Source of the DNA: Rheinheimera mangrovi
GTDB lineage: Bacteria > Pseudomonadota > Gammaproteobacteria > Enterobacterales > Alteromonadaceae
Assembly (NCBI RefSeq): GCF_003990335.1
Contig: NZ_CP034683.1
Location: forward strand, 3,021,501 to 3,085,500
Direction of reading: 5' to 3'
DNA: 64,000 bases
This document shows, in pieces, positions 51,105 through 60,352 of this stretch. The translations under genes were made by a program, and so were the position numbers. Every line of letters starts with the position of its first letter. The first letter of the stretch is position 1. The notes under the pieces were generated by a model. The model was given only the letters and a program-made list of their open reading frames with translations, was not told where the DNA came from and did no database searches.

Positions 51105-51614
51105 TCAGATTTGACCCATGTAATCTTTTTTACCTACTTCAACACCGTTGTGACGCAACAAAGCATAACTGGTGGTCACATGGAAATAAAACTGAGGTAA
51201 ACCATACTGGGCTAAATACTGACTACCGGTAAAACGTTTTTCCTTTGGAGTACCTGGGCGCAATACAATTTCTTTGTCCGCAGCGTTGGCAAATTGCTCT
51301 GCCGTTAAACTATCCAGAAAAACCAGAGTTTTATCCAAACGTTGCTGCAGTTCGGCAAAAGTCTGTTCATTGTCTTCATAGCCCGGAACCTCAACACCAG
51401 CTAAACGAGCCGACACACTTTTGGCAAAATCAGCGGCAATTTGCACCTGACGTACCAGCGGAAACATGTCAGGGTATAAACGTGATTGCAATAATACAGC
51501 GTCAGCCAGATCTTTCTGTTGGCTGAACTTTTCAGCTTTAGCTAACAAGTCTTTTAAGCTGGTAAGAAACTGTTTAAATACCGGCACTGACGCGCTGTAA
51601 AAAGATAAACTCAT
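51105..51614 (-). CDS. DUF1993 family protein
   Basis: A 169-residue helical protein (SLSFYSASVPVFKQFLTSLKDLL; FPLVRQVQIAADFAKSVSARLAG; YLAQYGLPQFYFHVTTSYALLRHNGVEVGKKDYMG) of the DUF1993/DinB-like type. Function unknown. ATG 51614 follows GAGGCAAATAAT. It lies about 70 bp after the MarR-type regulator on the same strand, as a likely target. Confidence 0.85.
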   Translation of the reverse strand: MSLSFYSASVPVFKQFLTSLKDLLAKAEKFSQQKDLADAVLLQSRLYPDMFPLVRQVQIAADFAKSVSARLAGVEVPGYEDNEQTFAELQQRLDKTLVFLDSLTAEQFANAADKEIVLRPGTPKEKRFTGSQYLAQYGLPQFYFHVTTSYALLRHNGVEVGKKDYMGQI

Positions 51615-51685
51615 ATTATTTGCCTCATTCAAGCCATCCTGCCCTTTGCAAGATCTGCTCTTTGAAATGGGGGTGCACAAGAGGA

Positions 51686-52129
51686 TTACAAGGCTTCTAG
51701 CTGATGAAACAATAAATCACAGCTTTGTTTTAACTGAAGTAACTGCTCTAAAGGCATACCTGACTGCTGAAAAATGCTTATAGGAATATGGCTCGCCTCT
51801 GCCTTTAGTTTTTTTCCCTGCTCGGTCAGAGCAATCTGCACCACACGTTCATCCTGCTGGCTGCGGGTTCTGCTCACTAAACCTTTGCTTTCCAGCCGCT
51901 TTAATAAAGGGGTTAAAGTACCAGAATCCAGATGTAGTTTTTCACCTAATTCTTTGACGTTCAGCTCGCTCTGCTGCCACAACACCAGCATAGCCAAATA
52001 CTGTGGATAGGTTAAATCTAGAGGTTCCAGCAGCAGACGATAACTGCGTACCAGCCGGTGGCTGGCGCTGTACAGTGAAAAACACAGTTGCTTTTCCAGC
52101 ACTAAATAATCTTCGTTCTCTGCATTCAT
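51686..52129 (-). CDS. MarR/OhrR-type thiol-sensing regulator
   Basis: A 147-residue winged-helix regulator. EKQLCFSLYSASHRLVRSY with Cys16 and TYPQYLAMLVLWQ match OhrR, the organic-hydroperoxide sensor; the recognition helix region is LHLDSGTLTPLLKRLESKGL. No ohr gene lies nearby; the adjacent DUF1993 gene may be its target. An ATTG-TGTG-CAAT palindrome lies 22-33 bp upstream of its ATG, fitting autoregulation. Confidence 0.85.
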   Translation of the reverse strand: MNAENEDYLVLEKQLCFSLYSASHRLVRSYRLLLEPLDLTYPQYLAMLVLWQQSELNVKELGEKLHLDSGTLTPLLKRLESKGLVSRTRSQQDERVVQIALTEQGKKLKAEASHIPISIFQQSGMPLEQLLQLKQSCDLLFHQLEAL

Positions 52130-52149
52130 GGCCTTGCCTGACTCAATTG

Positions 52150-52163
52150 AATTGTGTGCAATA
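52150..52163. promoter_or_regulatory. Candidate MarR/OhrR operator
   Basis: AATTGTGTGCAATA contains ATTG-N4-CAAT, in an AT-rich stretch just upstream of the regulator start; placement is typical of autorepressed MarR genes. Confidence 0.45.
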
Positions 52164-52198
52164 TACTTGAGTTCAGCTCTAAAATCGAGCTTATGGAC

Positions 52199-52588
52199 CT
52201 AACCAAAAATCAGTTGCCAGAAACTGGGGCTACGGTGTTTATGATATTTTTTTCGCAGATCATCCATTTTTACCAGTTGTTGTTGTGCACCAGCTAAATC
52301 ATTTTTCTCCAACAGCAATTGAGTCTGATCAAGCTCTATCGCTAATTCTTTCAGTCCTTGCTGATACAACTCTGATTTTTCCGGCTGGAATTGACCTTGT
52401 TGCGCTTGCTGCAACTGGCCTTCAAAACTGGCTAAAGCAGCCGTCATTTGTTCGACGGATTGCGCTTCTTTGGCTTGTTTAAAACTCAGCGCCATCTGCT
52501 TCATGGTTTTTTCCATATCCACATCACTTGCAGATACAGAGCTACACAACAACAGACCACTTAACAGCACAGACATTACTACTTTCAT
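52199..52588 (-). CDS. Cytochrome b562 family protein
   Basis: A 129-residue periplasmic four-helix protein with signal peptide (KVVMSVLLSGLLLCSSVSA). The mature part starts SDVDMEKTMKQM and ends DLRKKYHKHRSPSFWQLIFG, so the Met near the start and the His in KYHKHR could be the heme ligands, as Met7/His102 in E. coli CybC. Start at ATG 52588 with AGGA six bases upstream. Divergent from the PhzF-like gene. Confidence 0.75.
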   Translation of the reverse strand: MKVVMSVLLSGLLLCSSVSASDVDMEKTMKQMALSFKQAKEAQSVEQMTAALASFEGQLQQAQQGQFQPEKSELYQQGLKELAIELDQTQLLLEKNDLAGAQQQLVKMDDLRKKYHKHRSPSFWQLIFG

Positions 52589-52697
52589 CAGGAATCCTCT
52601 TAAAAAAACGGCCTTATTATAAGCAAGTTCGGCCCTCGTGCAGTGCTTTTCTGAGCTATGATGCTGCAACTTAAAGTCAGACAGAGAAAAGACACCG

Positions 52698-53486
52698 ATG
52701 AAACTGCCGATTTATCAGGTCGATGCATTTACCAATCAGCTTTTTAAAGGCAATTATGCCGCAGTTGTGCCATTAACACAGGCCATCAGCAATGAGCTGA
52801 TGCAACAGATTGCCACCGAAAACAACCTGTCGGAAACCGCTTTTGTACTGCAGCTTGCTAAAGATCATTATCAGATCCGCTGGTTTTCTCCTGTCACTGA
52901 AATTGATTTTTGTGGTCATGCCACTTTAGCAGCTGCTTTTGTGTTGTTTGCTCAAAGCGACAGTACAAAGCTTCGCTTCAGTACTTTAGCTGTAGGTGAC
53001 TTGGTAGTCAGCAAGCAAGCTGATCACTGGATCCAAATGGATTTCCCCAAACGCCCTGCCAGCCCCGTTATAGCGCCAGAGGCACTGCTTGCCGGATTAT
53101 CCATAGCTCCGGCTGCAGTTTTGCAAAGCGCTCAGGCTTATTTTGCGATTTATGAAAATGAGCAGCAGGTGAAAGAATTAGCTACAGAGAGTGCTGAACT
53201 TAAAAAGCTTGCACCTTATGATGTTGTAGCTACGGCTCCTGGCACAAACTATGACTTCGTTTCCCGTTATTTCTGGCCAGCCAATGGTGGCGATGAAGAT
53301 CCGGTGACCGGCTCTATCCATGCTGGGCTCGTGCCTTATTGGGCAGAGCAATTGGGTAAAAACCAGTTGATGGCATATCAGGCGTCTAGCAGAGGTGGTG
53401 TATTGGCGTGTGAATTAACTCAAGACAGAGTACTGGTATCAGGTCAGGCTAAGTTGTATCTGCACGGTGAGATTTACCTGTCGTAA
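52698..53486 (+). CDS. PhzF-family isomerase-like protein
   Basis: A 262-residue protein with the PhzF fold: YQVDAFTNQLFKGNYAAVV, catalytic Glu in ENNLSETAFVL, EIDFCGHATLAAAFVL, and DEDPVTGSIHAGLVPYW. Related to phenazine biosynthesis PhzF and diaminopimelate epimerase, but most such genes act on unknown substrates. No other phenazine gene is present. Confidence 0.9.
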   Translation: MKLPIYQVDAFTNQLFKGNYAAVVPLTQAISNELMQQIATENNLSETAFVLQLAKDHYQIRWFSPVTEIDFCGHATLAAAFVLFAQSDSTKLRFSTLAVGDLVVSKQADHWIQMDFPKRPASPVIAPEALLAGLSIAPAAVLQSAQAYFAIYENEQQVKELATESAELKKLAPYDVVATAPGTNYDFVSRYFWPANGGDEDPVTGSIHAGLVPYWAEQLGKNQLMAYQASSRGGVLACELTQDRVLVSGQAKLYLHGEIYLS

Positions 53487-53495
53487 CAGGCTAAT

Positions 53496-53523
53496 CAGCA
53501 GGGCAACAGGCTTTGCCCTGCTG
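53496..53523. terminator. Hairpin after the PhzF-like gene
   Basis: CAGCAGGGC and GCCCTGCTG form a 9-bp stem with a 10-base loop in the convergent spacer. It lacks a good T-tract. Confidence 0.5.
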
Positions 53524-53534
53524 TGAATGTCAGT

Positions 53535-54248
53535 TTAAATCGCGGGCAAAATACTACTTAACAAGCCTATCAGAGCACCAAACACACCGCCCCACACAAC
53601 CAGCCAGCCTAAATGCTGGCGGATCATCTGTTGCACTATGTCTTTCACCATCTCTGGTGTCAGCTCGGCTAAACGCCCTTCGACTACTGCAGCAATTTTA
53701 GGTTGCAGCAAATCAATAGTATCGCCCTGATGCAGTTGGTTTTTGATGTGCTGTTGTACTTCAGGACTATCGGCCAGCTCTGCTAAGGAACGACTTAAAT
53801 TCTCAATAAAAGGTTCTTTCAGTGGCACAAGCATCTGCGCTCCGCCAAACATCGCCAGCATGCCACCCAAAGAGGATTTTTGCACTGTTTCAAGCAACGC
53901 ATCAAAAGCAGGAGATAAGTCGATAGCCTGAATAACCGGAGCCAGTTTTAAGCTGACGGCATCCTGATCATGCTGCTCAGCAAGCAAACGCTGCAGGTTT
54001 TCTTTACTGAAAAACTGCCCCATGATCAAATCATAAATACCTTGTTTAAACTCAGTAAAACGCGCAGGAATGACACCAGAGCCATAAAGCAAAGGTACTT
54101 TTTCAAACAGCATATGAATAGCCAGCCAGTTGGTCACGGCACCGGAAAAAGCAAACAATCCCATAGCCCATAACCAGGGCAGCGCGAAAAACCAGCCACA
54201 GGCCATTATCACCAAAGACAACAGATTGGTTATAAAACTCTTATTCAT
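53535..54248 (-). CDS. DUF445 membrane protein
   Basis: A 237-residue protein: two N-terminal hydrophobic helices (LLSLVIMACGWFFALPWLWAMGLFAFSGAVTNWLAIHMLFEKVP), a soluble middle part and a C-terminal helix (WLVVWGGVFGALIGLLSSILPAI). This matches DUF445; function unknown. ATG 54248 follows GGAG with a five-base gap; the frame is open further upstream. Confidence 0.85.
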   Translation of the reverse strand: MNKSFITNLLSLVIMACGWFFALPWLWAMGLFAFSGAVTNWLAIHMLFEKVPLLYGSGVIPARFTEFKQGIYDLIMGQFFSKENLQRLLAEQHDQDAVSLKLAPVIQAIDLSPAFDALLETVQKSSLGGMLAMFGGAQMLVPLKEPFIENLSRSLAELADSPEVQQHIKNQLHQGDTIDLLQPKIAAVVEGRLAELTPEMVKDIVQQMIRQHLGWLVVWGGVFGALIGLLSSILPAI

Positions 54249-54333
54249 CAAAACTCCAAACAAACAGCAGAAATGGCGGCGATTGTAATCAGTGTACAGA
54301 AGAACAACAAGAGAGCAGATCACAAAGCCTGCG

Positions 54334-54361
54334 CCCCTCTGTCATTTCAGTTACAGAGGGG
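54334..54361. terminator. Hairpin downstream of the chemoreceptor gene
   Basis: CCCCTCTGT and ACAGAGGGG form a perfect 9-bp stem with a 10-base loop; no T-run follows on the minus strand. Confidence 0.5.
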
Positions 54362-54387
54362 TACAGGCCTTATCTGCATCGACCAGC

Positions 54388-56361
54388 TTACACCTGAAAG
54401 GCTGCAGCCATTTGTTGTAACGAACTGGCCAATTTAGCCTGTTCAGACACAGTCGCAGATAATTGTCGGCCGCCTTCGGCTGCATGCTCGGTTTGATCGC
54501 TGATATGCTGGACGCTCAGCGCAATTTGTTCAGCAACTGTTGCTTGTTCTTCCACTGAAGCACTGATTTGAATAGCCATAGCGCGGATTTGTTCAATAGA
54601 CTGAAAAATACCAGACATCGCCTGACTAACAAACTCGCTTTGCTCCAGGCTGGAACTGGCAAGTTGTTCACTTTGCTGCATAGAGTTTGTAACCGCAGAC
54701 ATATCCAGTTGAAATTGACTGACCATACTCTGAATTTCTGAAGTAGATTGCTGAGTACGTTGCGCTAAAGATCGCACTTCGTCAGCAACTACAGCAAAAC
54801 CACGACCTTGCTCTCCGGCCCTTGCAGCTTCTATCGCCGCATTTAACGCCAGTAAGTTAGTTTGTTCGGCAATAGCACGGATCACTGACACCACTTCATT
54901 AATTCTCTGGCTGCTTTGATTCAATTGACCAACCTGAGCGGCCACATGATTTAACCTGCTGACCACCTGTACTACCGCCTGATGGCTTTGCTCTACTCTT
55001 TCATTCACATGAGCAGTCAGTTGATGCGTATCTTCTGCCGCTGCTGAGCTCTGGTGTACATGAGAGGCCACATCCTTCACCGAAACACTCAGTTGTTCAA
55101 CAGCAGAAGCCACTGTCAGTGTTTCTTCATTTTGTTTGTGTAAGGCGTCCGCATTATGATCCACAGTAGCAGCTGTTTGCTCTGCCACGGCAGAGAGCTG
55201 CACACTGGCATGCAACAGTTGATCTACAGTACTTCTGAATTGCTGCAGCATTTGATTCAAGGCTACTGCAATCTGGCTGAATTCATCCCGGCCCCATTGC
55301 GGTGCTGTCACGCGCAAATCTTTTTGCAGAGCAGATTGTTGCATCACCAGCACCAGCGTATTCACTTGCATCACTAGCCCCCCGATCACTTTCCAGGCTA
55401 AAAAGCTCACAAGCATCAGCACCAGCAGGTTCAGTCCCACTAACCAGATAAAACTTTGATAGCTTTGCTGATAACTCTGACCAGCCAGCTGCATTATTTG
55501 CTCTGTAAGTTGCTGCTCCATCAGTTTTAACTGATTAATACGGGTTGTAGATAGTTCAAACCACCGCCTGGGTTCAACAGTCAATTGTTGCTGCATCGCC
55601 TGCTGGCGGATACTTAACATTTCACTAAATGACGATTGCTGATTGTCCAGCCACTGTACTTGTTCTTTGGTAGCAAATTGCTGAAATAGTGAGAAAAACA
55701 GTTGCTGCTCTGCATTATTGCTCAGATAAGAAGCAAAGCTCTGCGGAGTAAAACTGCCTTTTGTCAGCGCCGCATTTAACTGCGCCCGTTCTAATCCGGC
55801 ACGTTCTTTCGCTTCACTCCAGCTATAAAGGGAGTTCAGAATGCCATTCAGCTGCATGTCAGTATTAAACTTCAGGATTGATGGTGCTATAGATAACAGC
55901 TGCTGATTTAACTCACTGTAGTAGCGGATCATCGCAGCTACAGTGAGATTTTTACTGCTTACTTGCGCCCGGTTTTGCGATAAGTTGCTAAGTCTGGATT
56001 CTATTTGTTGCAGCAGAGTGAATTGATCTGTGCTCTGGAAACTTTGTTGGCTTTGCTTTAATTGCTGCAAAAACATTTGAAGTTGCAGATCCACTAATGC
56101 CCGTTGCTGAGCAAGTTCCGCAGGTAAATCCGGCAGCTGACTATTCAGAAAACCTGCACTTAAGCCCCGTTCTTTTTGCAGTTCATGCACCAGGTCCACC
56201 GCCTTTACCAGCACAGTCATTTGCTCTGTGACCGCATTACTTTGCCGGGTTTGTTGCCAGCGCCCGATCGCCTGCTGACTAACAAACCAAAGTAATAATA
56301 CAAACAAAGGCAAAACTAACACCAATAACCTGAATTGGATTTTTAAACTCAGTAACATCAT
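54388..56361 (-). CDS. Methyl-accepting chemotaxis protein with NIT-type sensor
   Basis: A 657-residue chemoreceptor: N-terminal transmembrane helix, a periplasmic all-helical NIT-like domain ([19 protein letters not shown] is the NIT signature; family known for nitrate/nitrite sensing), second transmembrane helix (about 315-335), a HAMP-like linker and a cytoplasmic signalling domain with the hairpin tip [39 protein letters not shown] 56361 follows AGGGAG. Downstream of a periplasmic binding-protein gene on the same strand. Confidence 0.92.
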   Translation of the reverse strand: MMLLSLKIQFRLLVLVLPLFVLLLWFVSQQAIGRWQQTRQSNAVTEQMTVLVKAVDLVHELQKERGLSAGFLNSQLPDLPAELAQQRALVDLQLQMFLQQLKQSQQSFQSTDQFTLLQQIESRLSNLSQNRAQVSSKNLTVAAMIRYYSELNQQLLSIAPSILKFNTDMQLNGILNSLYSWSEAKERAGLERAQLNAALTKGSFTPQSFASYLSNNAEQQLFFSLFQQFATKEQVQWLDNQQSSFSEMLSIRQQAMQQQLTVEPRRWFELSTTRINQLKLMEQQLTEQIMQLAGQSYQQSYQSFIWLVGLNLLVLMLVSFLAWKVIGGLVMQVNTLVLVMQQSALQKDLRVTAPQWGRDEFSQIAVALNQMLQQFRSTVDQLLHASVQLSAVAEQTAATVDHNADALHKQNEETLTVASAVEQLSVSVKDVASHVHQSSAAAEDTHQLTAHVNERVEQSHQAVVQVVSRLNHVAAQVGQLNQSSQRINEVVSVIRAIAEQTNLLALNAAIEAARAGEQGRGFAVVADEVRSLAQRTQQSTSEIQSMVSQFQLDMSAVTNSMQQSEQLASSSLEQSEFVSQAMSGIFQSIEQIRAMAIQISASVEEQATVAEQIALSVQHISDQTEHAAEGGRQLSATVSEQAKLASSLQQMAAAFQV

Positions 56362-56493
56362 GTATCTCCCTTTTGGTGATGATCCTTTGCCTTTTCCACT
56401 GCACCTTTGAGCCAAAACAAAGATTTATTCTTGCTTAATCAAATAATTACCTACAAAAAGCTAAGTATAGTCAGATCTTTTCTACCAGGGGGT

Positions 56494-57387
56494 TCATCTT
56501 GAAGGTTTTTGTTTCAGCTGCAGCAGTTCCAGCCAAACATTAGATTGGTCTTGCTGATGCGAGGCTGGCAACACAGGATTATGTAGTTTTAGCACTAAAG
56601 ACTGACTGTAACGTTGAGGTTCAAATACATGTCGGGTGACCGGATGTTCCTGCATAAACCGGAGCAACTCTCCTGAGTCATGCATTGCCGTCAAGCCTTG
56701 TTCCAGTCGTCTGGCTAGTGTTTTATTCTCTGGGTCTACATAAAAATGTACAGGCAGAGGGTAATACAGCAGCACTGATGTAAAAAAAATCAACCCTTGA
56801 TAATTCTGCGGCTGGCTGGCAAGTTCAGCGTCGCCTTCAATGATGCTGCGAGGGAAATAGTCACAGCGACCTTTGTGCAGCATATCCAGTATCGAATCAA
56901 ACTTTTGCGCTGTATGAACTTTAAGTCCAGCATATTGCAATACCTGTACGTCAGGCCAATGTTCTCCCTGACAAGCGGTAAAGCGGCGTAAGTCGTCTAC
57001 AGTTTTTACATGCTGAAACTCCTGTAGCAGGCTGCTTTTGATTATCAGACCTCTTAAACCTAAACCTCCATATAAAATAACGACCGGAATACGCTGTAAT
57101 TTGTGCTCTATTTCAGCTGTTGGCGTTAGCCAGTGTACGTCGATACGGTTTTTTTTCAGCATCAGTTTCCACAAGGAGCCAGAAGCAGGCATTGGTTCAA
57201 ATACCAAATGGGCCTGGCCATAATCAGCGGACGTCTTTTGCAACACCAAACGGAGTAAATCAAAGTAATACGAAGTGCTGGCTTCCAGCTTAGATTGTGG
57301 CGTGGCCACATGAATTGCAGTACTGGCGCTAGCCCCGACGAAACACGCCAGACTAAACAAACTAAAAAACAGCAGTAACAAACGCAT
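56494..57387 (-). CDS. Periplasmic solute-binding-like protein
   Basis: A 297-residue protein with a signal peptide (RLLLLFFSLFSLACFVGASA) and a type-2 periplasmic-binding-like fold (TSADYGQAHLVFEP; LKKNRIDVHWLTPT; LHKGRCDYFPRSIIEGD). No permease is nearby; the MCP gene follows 133 bp later, so a role in chemotactic sensing is possible but unproven. Start at ATG 57387 with GAGGACTGTCTG. Confidence 0.75.
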   Translation of the reverse strand: MRLLLLFFSLFSLACFVGASASTAIHVATPQSKLEASTSYYFDLLRLVLQKTSADYGQAHLVFEPMPASGSLWKLMLKKNRIDVHWLTPTAEIEHKLQRIPVVILYGGLGLRGLIIKSSLLQEFQHVKTVDDLRRFTACQGEHWPDVQVLQYAGLKVHTAQKFDSILDMLHKGRCDYFPRSIIEGDAELASQPQNYQGLIFFTSVLLYYPLPVHFYVDPENKTLARRLEQGLTAMHDSGELLRFMQEHPVTRHVFEPQRYSQSLVLKLHNPVLPASHQQDQSNVWLELLQLKQKPSR

Positions 57388-57509
57388 CAGACAGTCCTCA
57401 GCGGAACCATCCCTGAGATCAACGTCCATCAATAAATACCTACAATCAAACTTAGCGTTTTTATCACTATTACGCAATGCCAATACATAGGGTTGGGATT
57501 TCAAAGATT

Positions 57510-57641
57510 TCAGGCGGGGATCACTTTAGTACTTTCAAGCAGTAACAACACAGCCCCCGCCAGCACAACAAGGAGTCCAAGCCATTGCCGGGCAGTTTTA
57601 ATAGTTTTTAATAGCGTTTTTTGCGGTTTAGATTTAATCAT
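57510..57641 (-). CDS. 43-residue membrane protein, hypothetical
   Basis: A 44-codon frame from ATG 57641: basic start MIKSKPQKTLLKTIKTARQW, then one hydrophobic helix (LGLLVVLAGAVLLLL, about 21-35) and ESTKVIPA. The hydropathy and charge bias are typical of true single-span proteins. There is no obvious ribosome binding site. A possible Fur box lies 37-55 bp upstream. Not a family I recognise. Confidence 0.45.
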   Translation of the reverse strand: MIKSKPQKTLLKTIKTARQWLGLLVVLAGAVLLLLESTKVIPA

Positions 57642-57677
57642 CAGGTGTTAACAAAGGTTATTAAATTCAACTTAGAT

Positions 57678-57696
57678 GATAATAATTCCTATTTGC
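57678..57696. promoter_or_regulatory. Weak Fur-box-like sequence
   Basis: GATAATAATTCCTATTTGC matches about 12 of 19 positions of the Fur consensus; only the left half is good. It is upstream of the 43-residue frame on the minus strand. Confidence 0.3.
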
Positions 57697-57711
57697 AAAA
57701 TGAGCAACTTT

Positions 57712-59160
57712 TTATGCTTCACTGCCTTTATCAAACAGCGGCAATAAGCGCGCAATTAACTGTACACCCGCATGAAGCTGCGATTCAGTTGTATTGGCTA
57801 AACCTATCACAAAACCAGTACGCGTTGGACCGGAAAATACATAACGGCTTAACGGCTGCACTCTATAGCCTTGTTTTAACAATTCGGCAGTCAGGTGCTG
57901 ATCGGCAACGCTGTAGGGAAACTCGATGCTGATGTGCAAACCTGCATAACGGGCATGCAACTTCACCTCTGGCAAGTACTCTGCAATAAGCTGCAGGCAA
58001 TACTGTTGTTTATGCTGGTATAACTGCCGCATTTTACGTAAATGCCGGCCAAAATGGCCCTCCAACATAAAATCGGCTGTTACTGCCTGAGGCAATAAAG
58101 CCACATCTCCATACACAGCCTGCAACAAAGCTGCAGCTTTGGGCATCCAGGGTTTCGGCAACACCAGATAGCCTAAACGTAATGCAGGAAACAGCGTTTT
58201 ACTAAAAGATCCAACGTAAAGCACTCCCTGGCCTTGTGCTAAACCTTGCAAACTGGCGAAGGGCCTGTGTTTGAACTGAAACTCGCTGTCGTAATCGTCC
58301 TCCACCAGAACACAGTGCTGCTGCCGTGCCCAATCCAATAAATGCCGACGCTCTGACAGCGGCATAATGCCTCCCATAGGATACTGATGAGCGGGAGTCA
58401 CAAACAAAGCTTTGCAGCCATTCAGTTGGTGGAGATCTGAAATCGCTAATCCATGCTCTGAGCTGGCATGAATATAATGGATCTCTGCTTCTGCCAGCTG
58501 CAAGGCCTGACGTAGACGTGGATAACCCGGAGATTCCATAGCCACCTTGTCGCCAGCTTTACTGGCCAGCTTTGCCGCTATAAATAAAGCGGCCTGAGCG
58601 CCTGGGGTGATCAGAATACAGTCCTCGTTACAGACCACCTGACGGGACTGACGTAAATAGTCTTTCAGTGCCAAACGCAGTGGTAAATACCCCAGAGCAT
58701 CAGCCATTCCAGCCAAAGCTGCTCTGCTGCTATGGCGCTGAGTCAATTTTTGCCATAACGCGAATGGAAAGGCAGATAAATCTGGCACTCCTGGCTGCAA
58801 TAAGCCCGAGGCAGGCCCGGTTTTGGCGGTTACACCGTAATCAAATAGTGTCAGTTCTGTTTGCACTTCGCCTAAAGGTGGTTCGGTGCTGGCCTGGAAA
58901 AAATGATCAGGAGCTGTGGATATAATCTGATAACCCCGTCCCTGTTGCCCCAGCAGATAACCTTCAGCCACCAACTGCTGCAATACCTGATTAATGGTGT
59001 TACGGCTCAGCCCCAAATCCGCAGCCAACTGTCTGCTGGAAGGCAATAACGCATCAGCAGGCCATTGAGAAGTTAATAGTTTTTCACGCAGCGCCTGATA
59101 CAACTGCTGCTGCAAAGTCCCTTGACCGGACAGAAAAAAACTTCCAAGCTCAATTCGCAA
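57712..59160 (-). CDS. MocR/PdxR-type regulator (GntR HTH fused to aminotransferase domain)
   Basis: A 482-residue protein: GntR winged helix (about 1-75; LPSSRQLAADLGLSRNTINQVLQQLVAEGYL) and a fold-type I aminotransferase-like domain with SPGYPRLRQAL, HQYPMGGIMPLSERR, DDYDSEF and the PLP lysine in YVGSFSKTLFPALRLGYL. It probably senses PLP or an amine. It is divergent from a GNAT/FMN-binding gene pair that is its likely target. Its start region carries three AAACTGG half-sites. Confidence 0.92.
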   Translation of the reverse strand: MRIELGSFFLSGQGTLQQQLYQALREKLLTSQWPADALLPSSRQLAADLGLSRNTINQVLQQLVAEGYLLGQQGRGYQIISTAPDHFFQASTEPPLGEVQTELTLFDYGVTAKTGPASGLLQPGVPDLSAFPFALWQKLTQRHSSRAALAGMADALGYLPLRLALKDYLRQSRQVVCNEDCILITPGAQAALFIAAKLASKAGDKVAMESPGYPRLRQALQLAEAEIHYIHASSEHGLAISDLHQLNGCKALFVTPAHQYPMGGIMPLSERRHLLDWARQQHCVLVEDDYDSEFQFKHRPFASLQGLAQGQGVLYVGSFSKTLFPALRLGYLVLPKPWMPKAAALLQAVYGDVALLPQAVTADFMLEGHFGRHLRKMRQLYQHKQQYCLQLIAEYLPEVKLHARYAGLHISIEFPYSVADQHLTAELLKQGYRVQPLSRYVFSGPTRTGFVIGLANTTESQLHAGVQLIARLLPLFDKGSEA

Positions 59161-59209
59161 ACTGGATCTCTCATTTTAATAAAACTGGCACTTTCTACAG
59201 AACCAGTTT
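59159..59209. promoter_or_regulatory. Candidate MocR operator in the divergent promoter
   Basis: AAACTGG occurs as a direct repeat (59159-59165 and 59182-59188, 23 bp apart) and inverted as CCAGTTT (59203-59209). Multiple half-sites with direct and inverted arrangement are typical of MocR-family sites. Confidence 0.45.
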
Positions 59210-59250
59210 AGCGATAAAACTGCAGCAGACACAAGCACAGAGGAGTCTAT

Positions 59251-59646
59251 ATGCTAAGTTATCAAGTGGAATCCGGTTTTGATTTAGAAGAAATGCTGGC
59301 GTTGTATAAAGCCTCTGGTATTAACAGGCCCATAGAAAATAAAAGCCGGATGGCAACCCTGCTTGCCAGCGCCAATTTATTGGTAACGGCACGGCAAAAC
59401 GGCAAGCTGGTGGGCCTGGCGCGCTGCATGACGGATAAAGCCTGGGTGGTGTATATTTGCGATTTGCTGGTGGATAAACATCTGCAACAACAAGGCATTG
59501 GCAAAGAGCTGTTGCATCAGGTGCAGCAAGTTACGGGCCCTGAAGTCCAGCAGTTGTTACACAGTGCTGAAAGTGCGATGGGTTACTACCCCAAAGTAGG
59601 TTATCAGTTATGCCACAATGCTTTTGTGCTGAAAAGAGAACGTTAA
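59251..59646 (+). CDS. GNAT family N-acetyltransferase
   Basis: A 131-residue acetyl-CoA-binding protein; the pyrophosphate loop is in VDKHLQQQGIGKELLHQV (Q-x-x-G-I-G). The substrate is unknown. It has GAGGAG just before the ATG and is six bases from the PaiB-like gene, in an operon divergent from the MocR-type regulator. Confidence 0.87.
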   Translation: MLSYQVESGFDLEEMLALYKASGINRPIENKSRMATLLASANLLVTARQNGKLVGLARCMTDKAWVVYICDLLVDKHLQQQGIGKELLHQVQQVTGPEVQQLLHSAESAMGYYPKVGYQLCHNAFVLKRER

Positions 59647-59652
59647 GCAACT

Positions 59653-60249
59653 ATGTATTTACCAACACACTTTCAAAATCAGGATATTGATCAGATCCGT
59701 GCTTTTTTGCAGCAGCATTATTTTGGTTTACTGCTCAGCAACAGTCCGGATTTGTTTTACACTCCTTTGCCTTTTTTGTTTGACTGGCATGAAGGCCAAC
59801 TGACTGCGCACTGCCATATGGCACGCAATAATCCGCAATTAAAGCAGCTTAATGAACAGCAGGTGCAAATTGTCATTATGGGGCCTCATGCTTTTGTCGC
59901 AGGCGACTGTTATGGTGATGCGCAGGCTGTTTCAACCTGGAACTACAGCCTGGTTGAACTCAAAGGCACAGCCTATACGCTGAACACTGAGCAAACTCTG
60001 GCTTTAGCACGCAGGCAGGAACGCTTTTCTGCACCTGATATGCAGCAATCTGCTGACTATCAGCAAAAACTGGTCAATGGCATCTGTGGGGTGCGGATAG
60101 ACATCAGTAGCTGGCTTGGCAAAATGAAACTGTCGCAGAATAAATCAGCAGCACAACGCCAGAAAGTTGGGGATTATTTGCAATCGACAGAGCAATCCAA
60201 AAGCGTCTGGCAATTAATGCAACAACTGGGGCTGTATCAAAGCAGTTAA
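59653..60249 (+). CDS. PaiB-family FMN-binding protein
   Basis: A 198-residue split-barrel FMN protein. MYLPTHFQNQ at the start, AHCHMARNNPQ, the STWNYSLVELKGTAY stretch and MKLSQNKSAAQRQKV near the end match PaiB, named from a Bacillus negative regulator co-encoded with the acetyltransferase PaiA. Here too it follows a GNAT gene, so the pair could act on polyamines or similar amines; that is inference. Confidence 0.87.
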   Translation: MYLPTHFQNQDIDQIRAFLQQHYFGLLLSNSPDLFYTPLPFLFDWHEGQLTAHCHMARNNPQLKQLNEQQVQIVIMGPHAFVAGDCYGDAQAVSTWNYSLVELKGTAYTLNTEQTLALARRQERFSAPDMQQSADYQQKLVNGICGVRIDISSWLGKMKLSQNKSAAQRQKVGDYLQSTEQSKSVWQLMQQLGLYQSS

Positions 60250-60288
60250 AGCAACCTTGAGTTTCCGAAAACAAGCTAATTTATCCAG

Positions 60289-60317
60289 AAAACTCAGACG
60301 CTTAGTTTGAGTTTTTC
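60289..60317 (+). terminator. Terminator after the PaiB-like gene
   Basis: AAAACTCA and TGAGTTTT around an 11-base loop, followed by TC; modest stem and T-run. Confidence 0.55.
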
Positions 60318-60352
60318 ATATAGGATAGCTACGGGCTTTGGGAGTTGTAATC

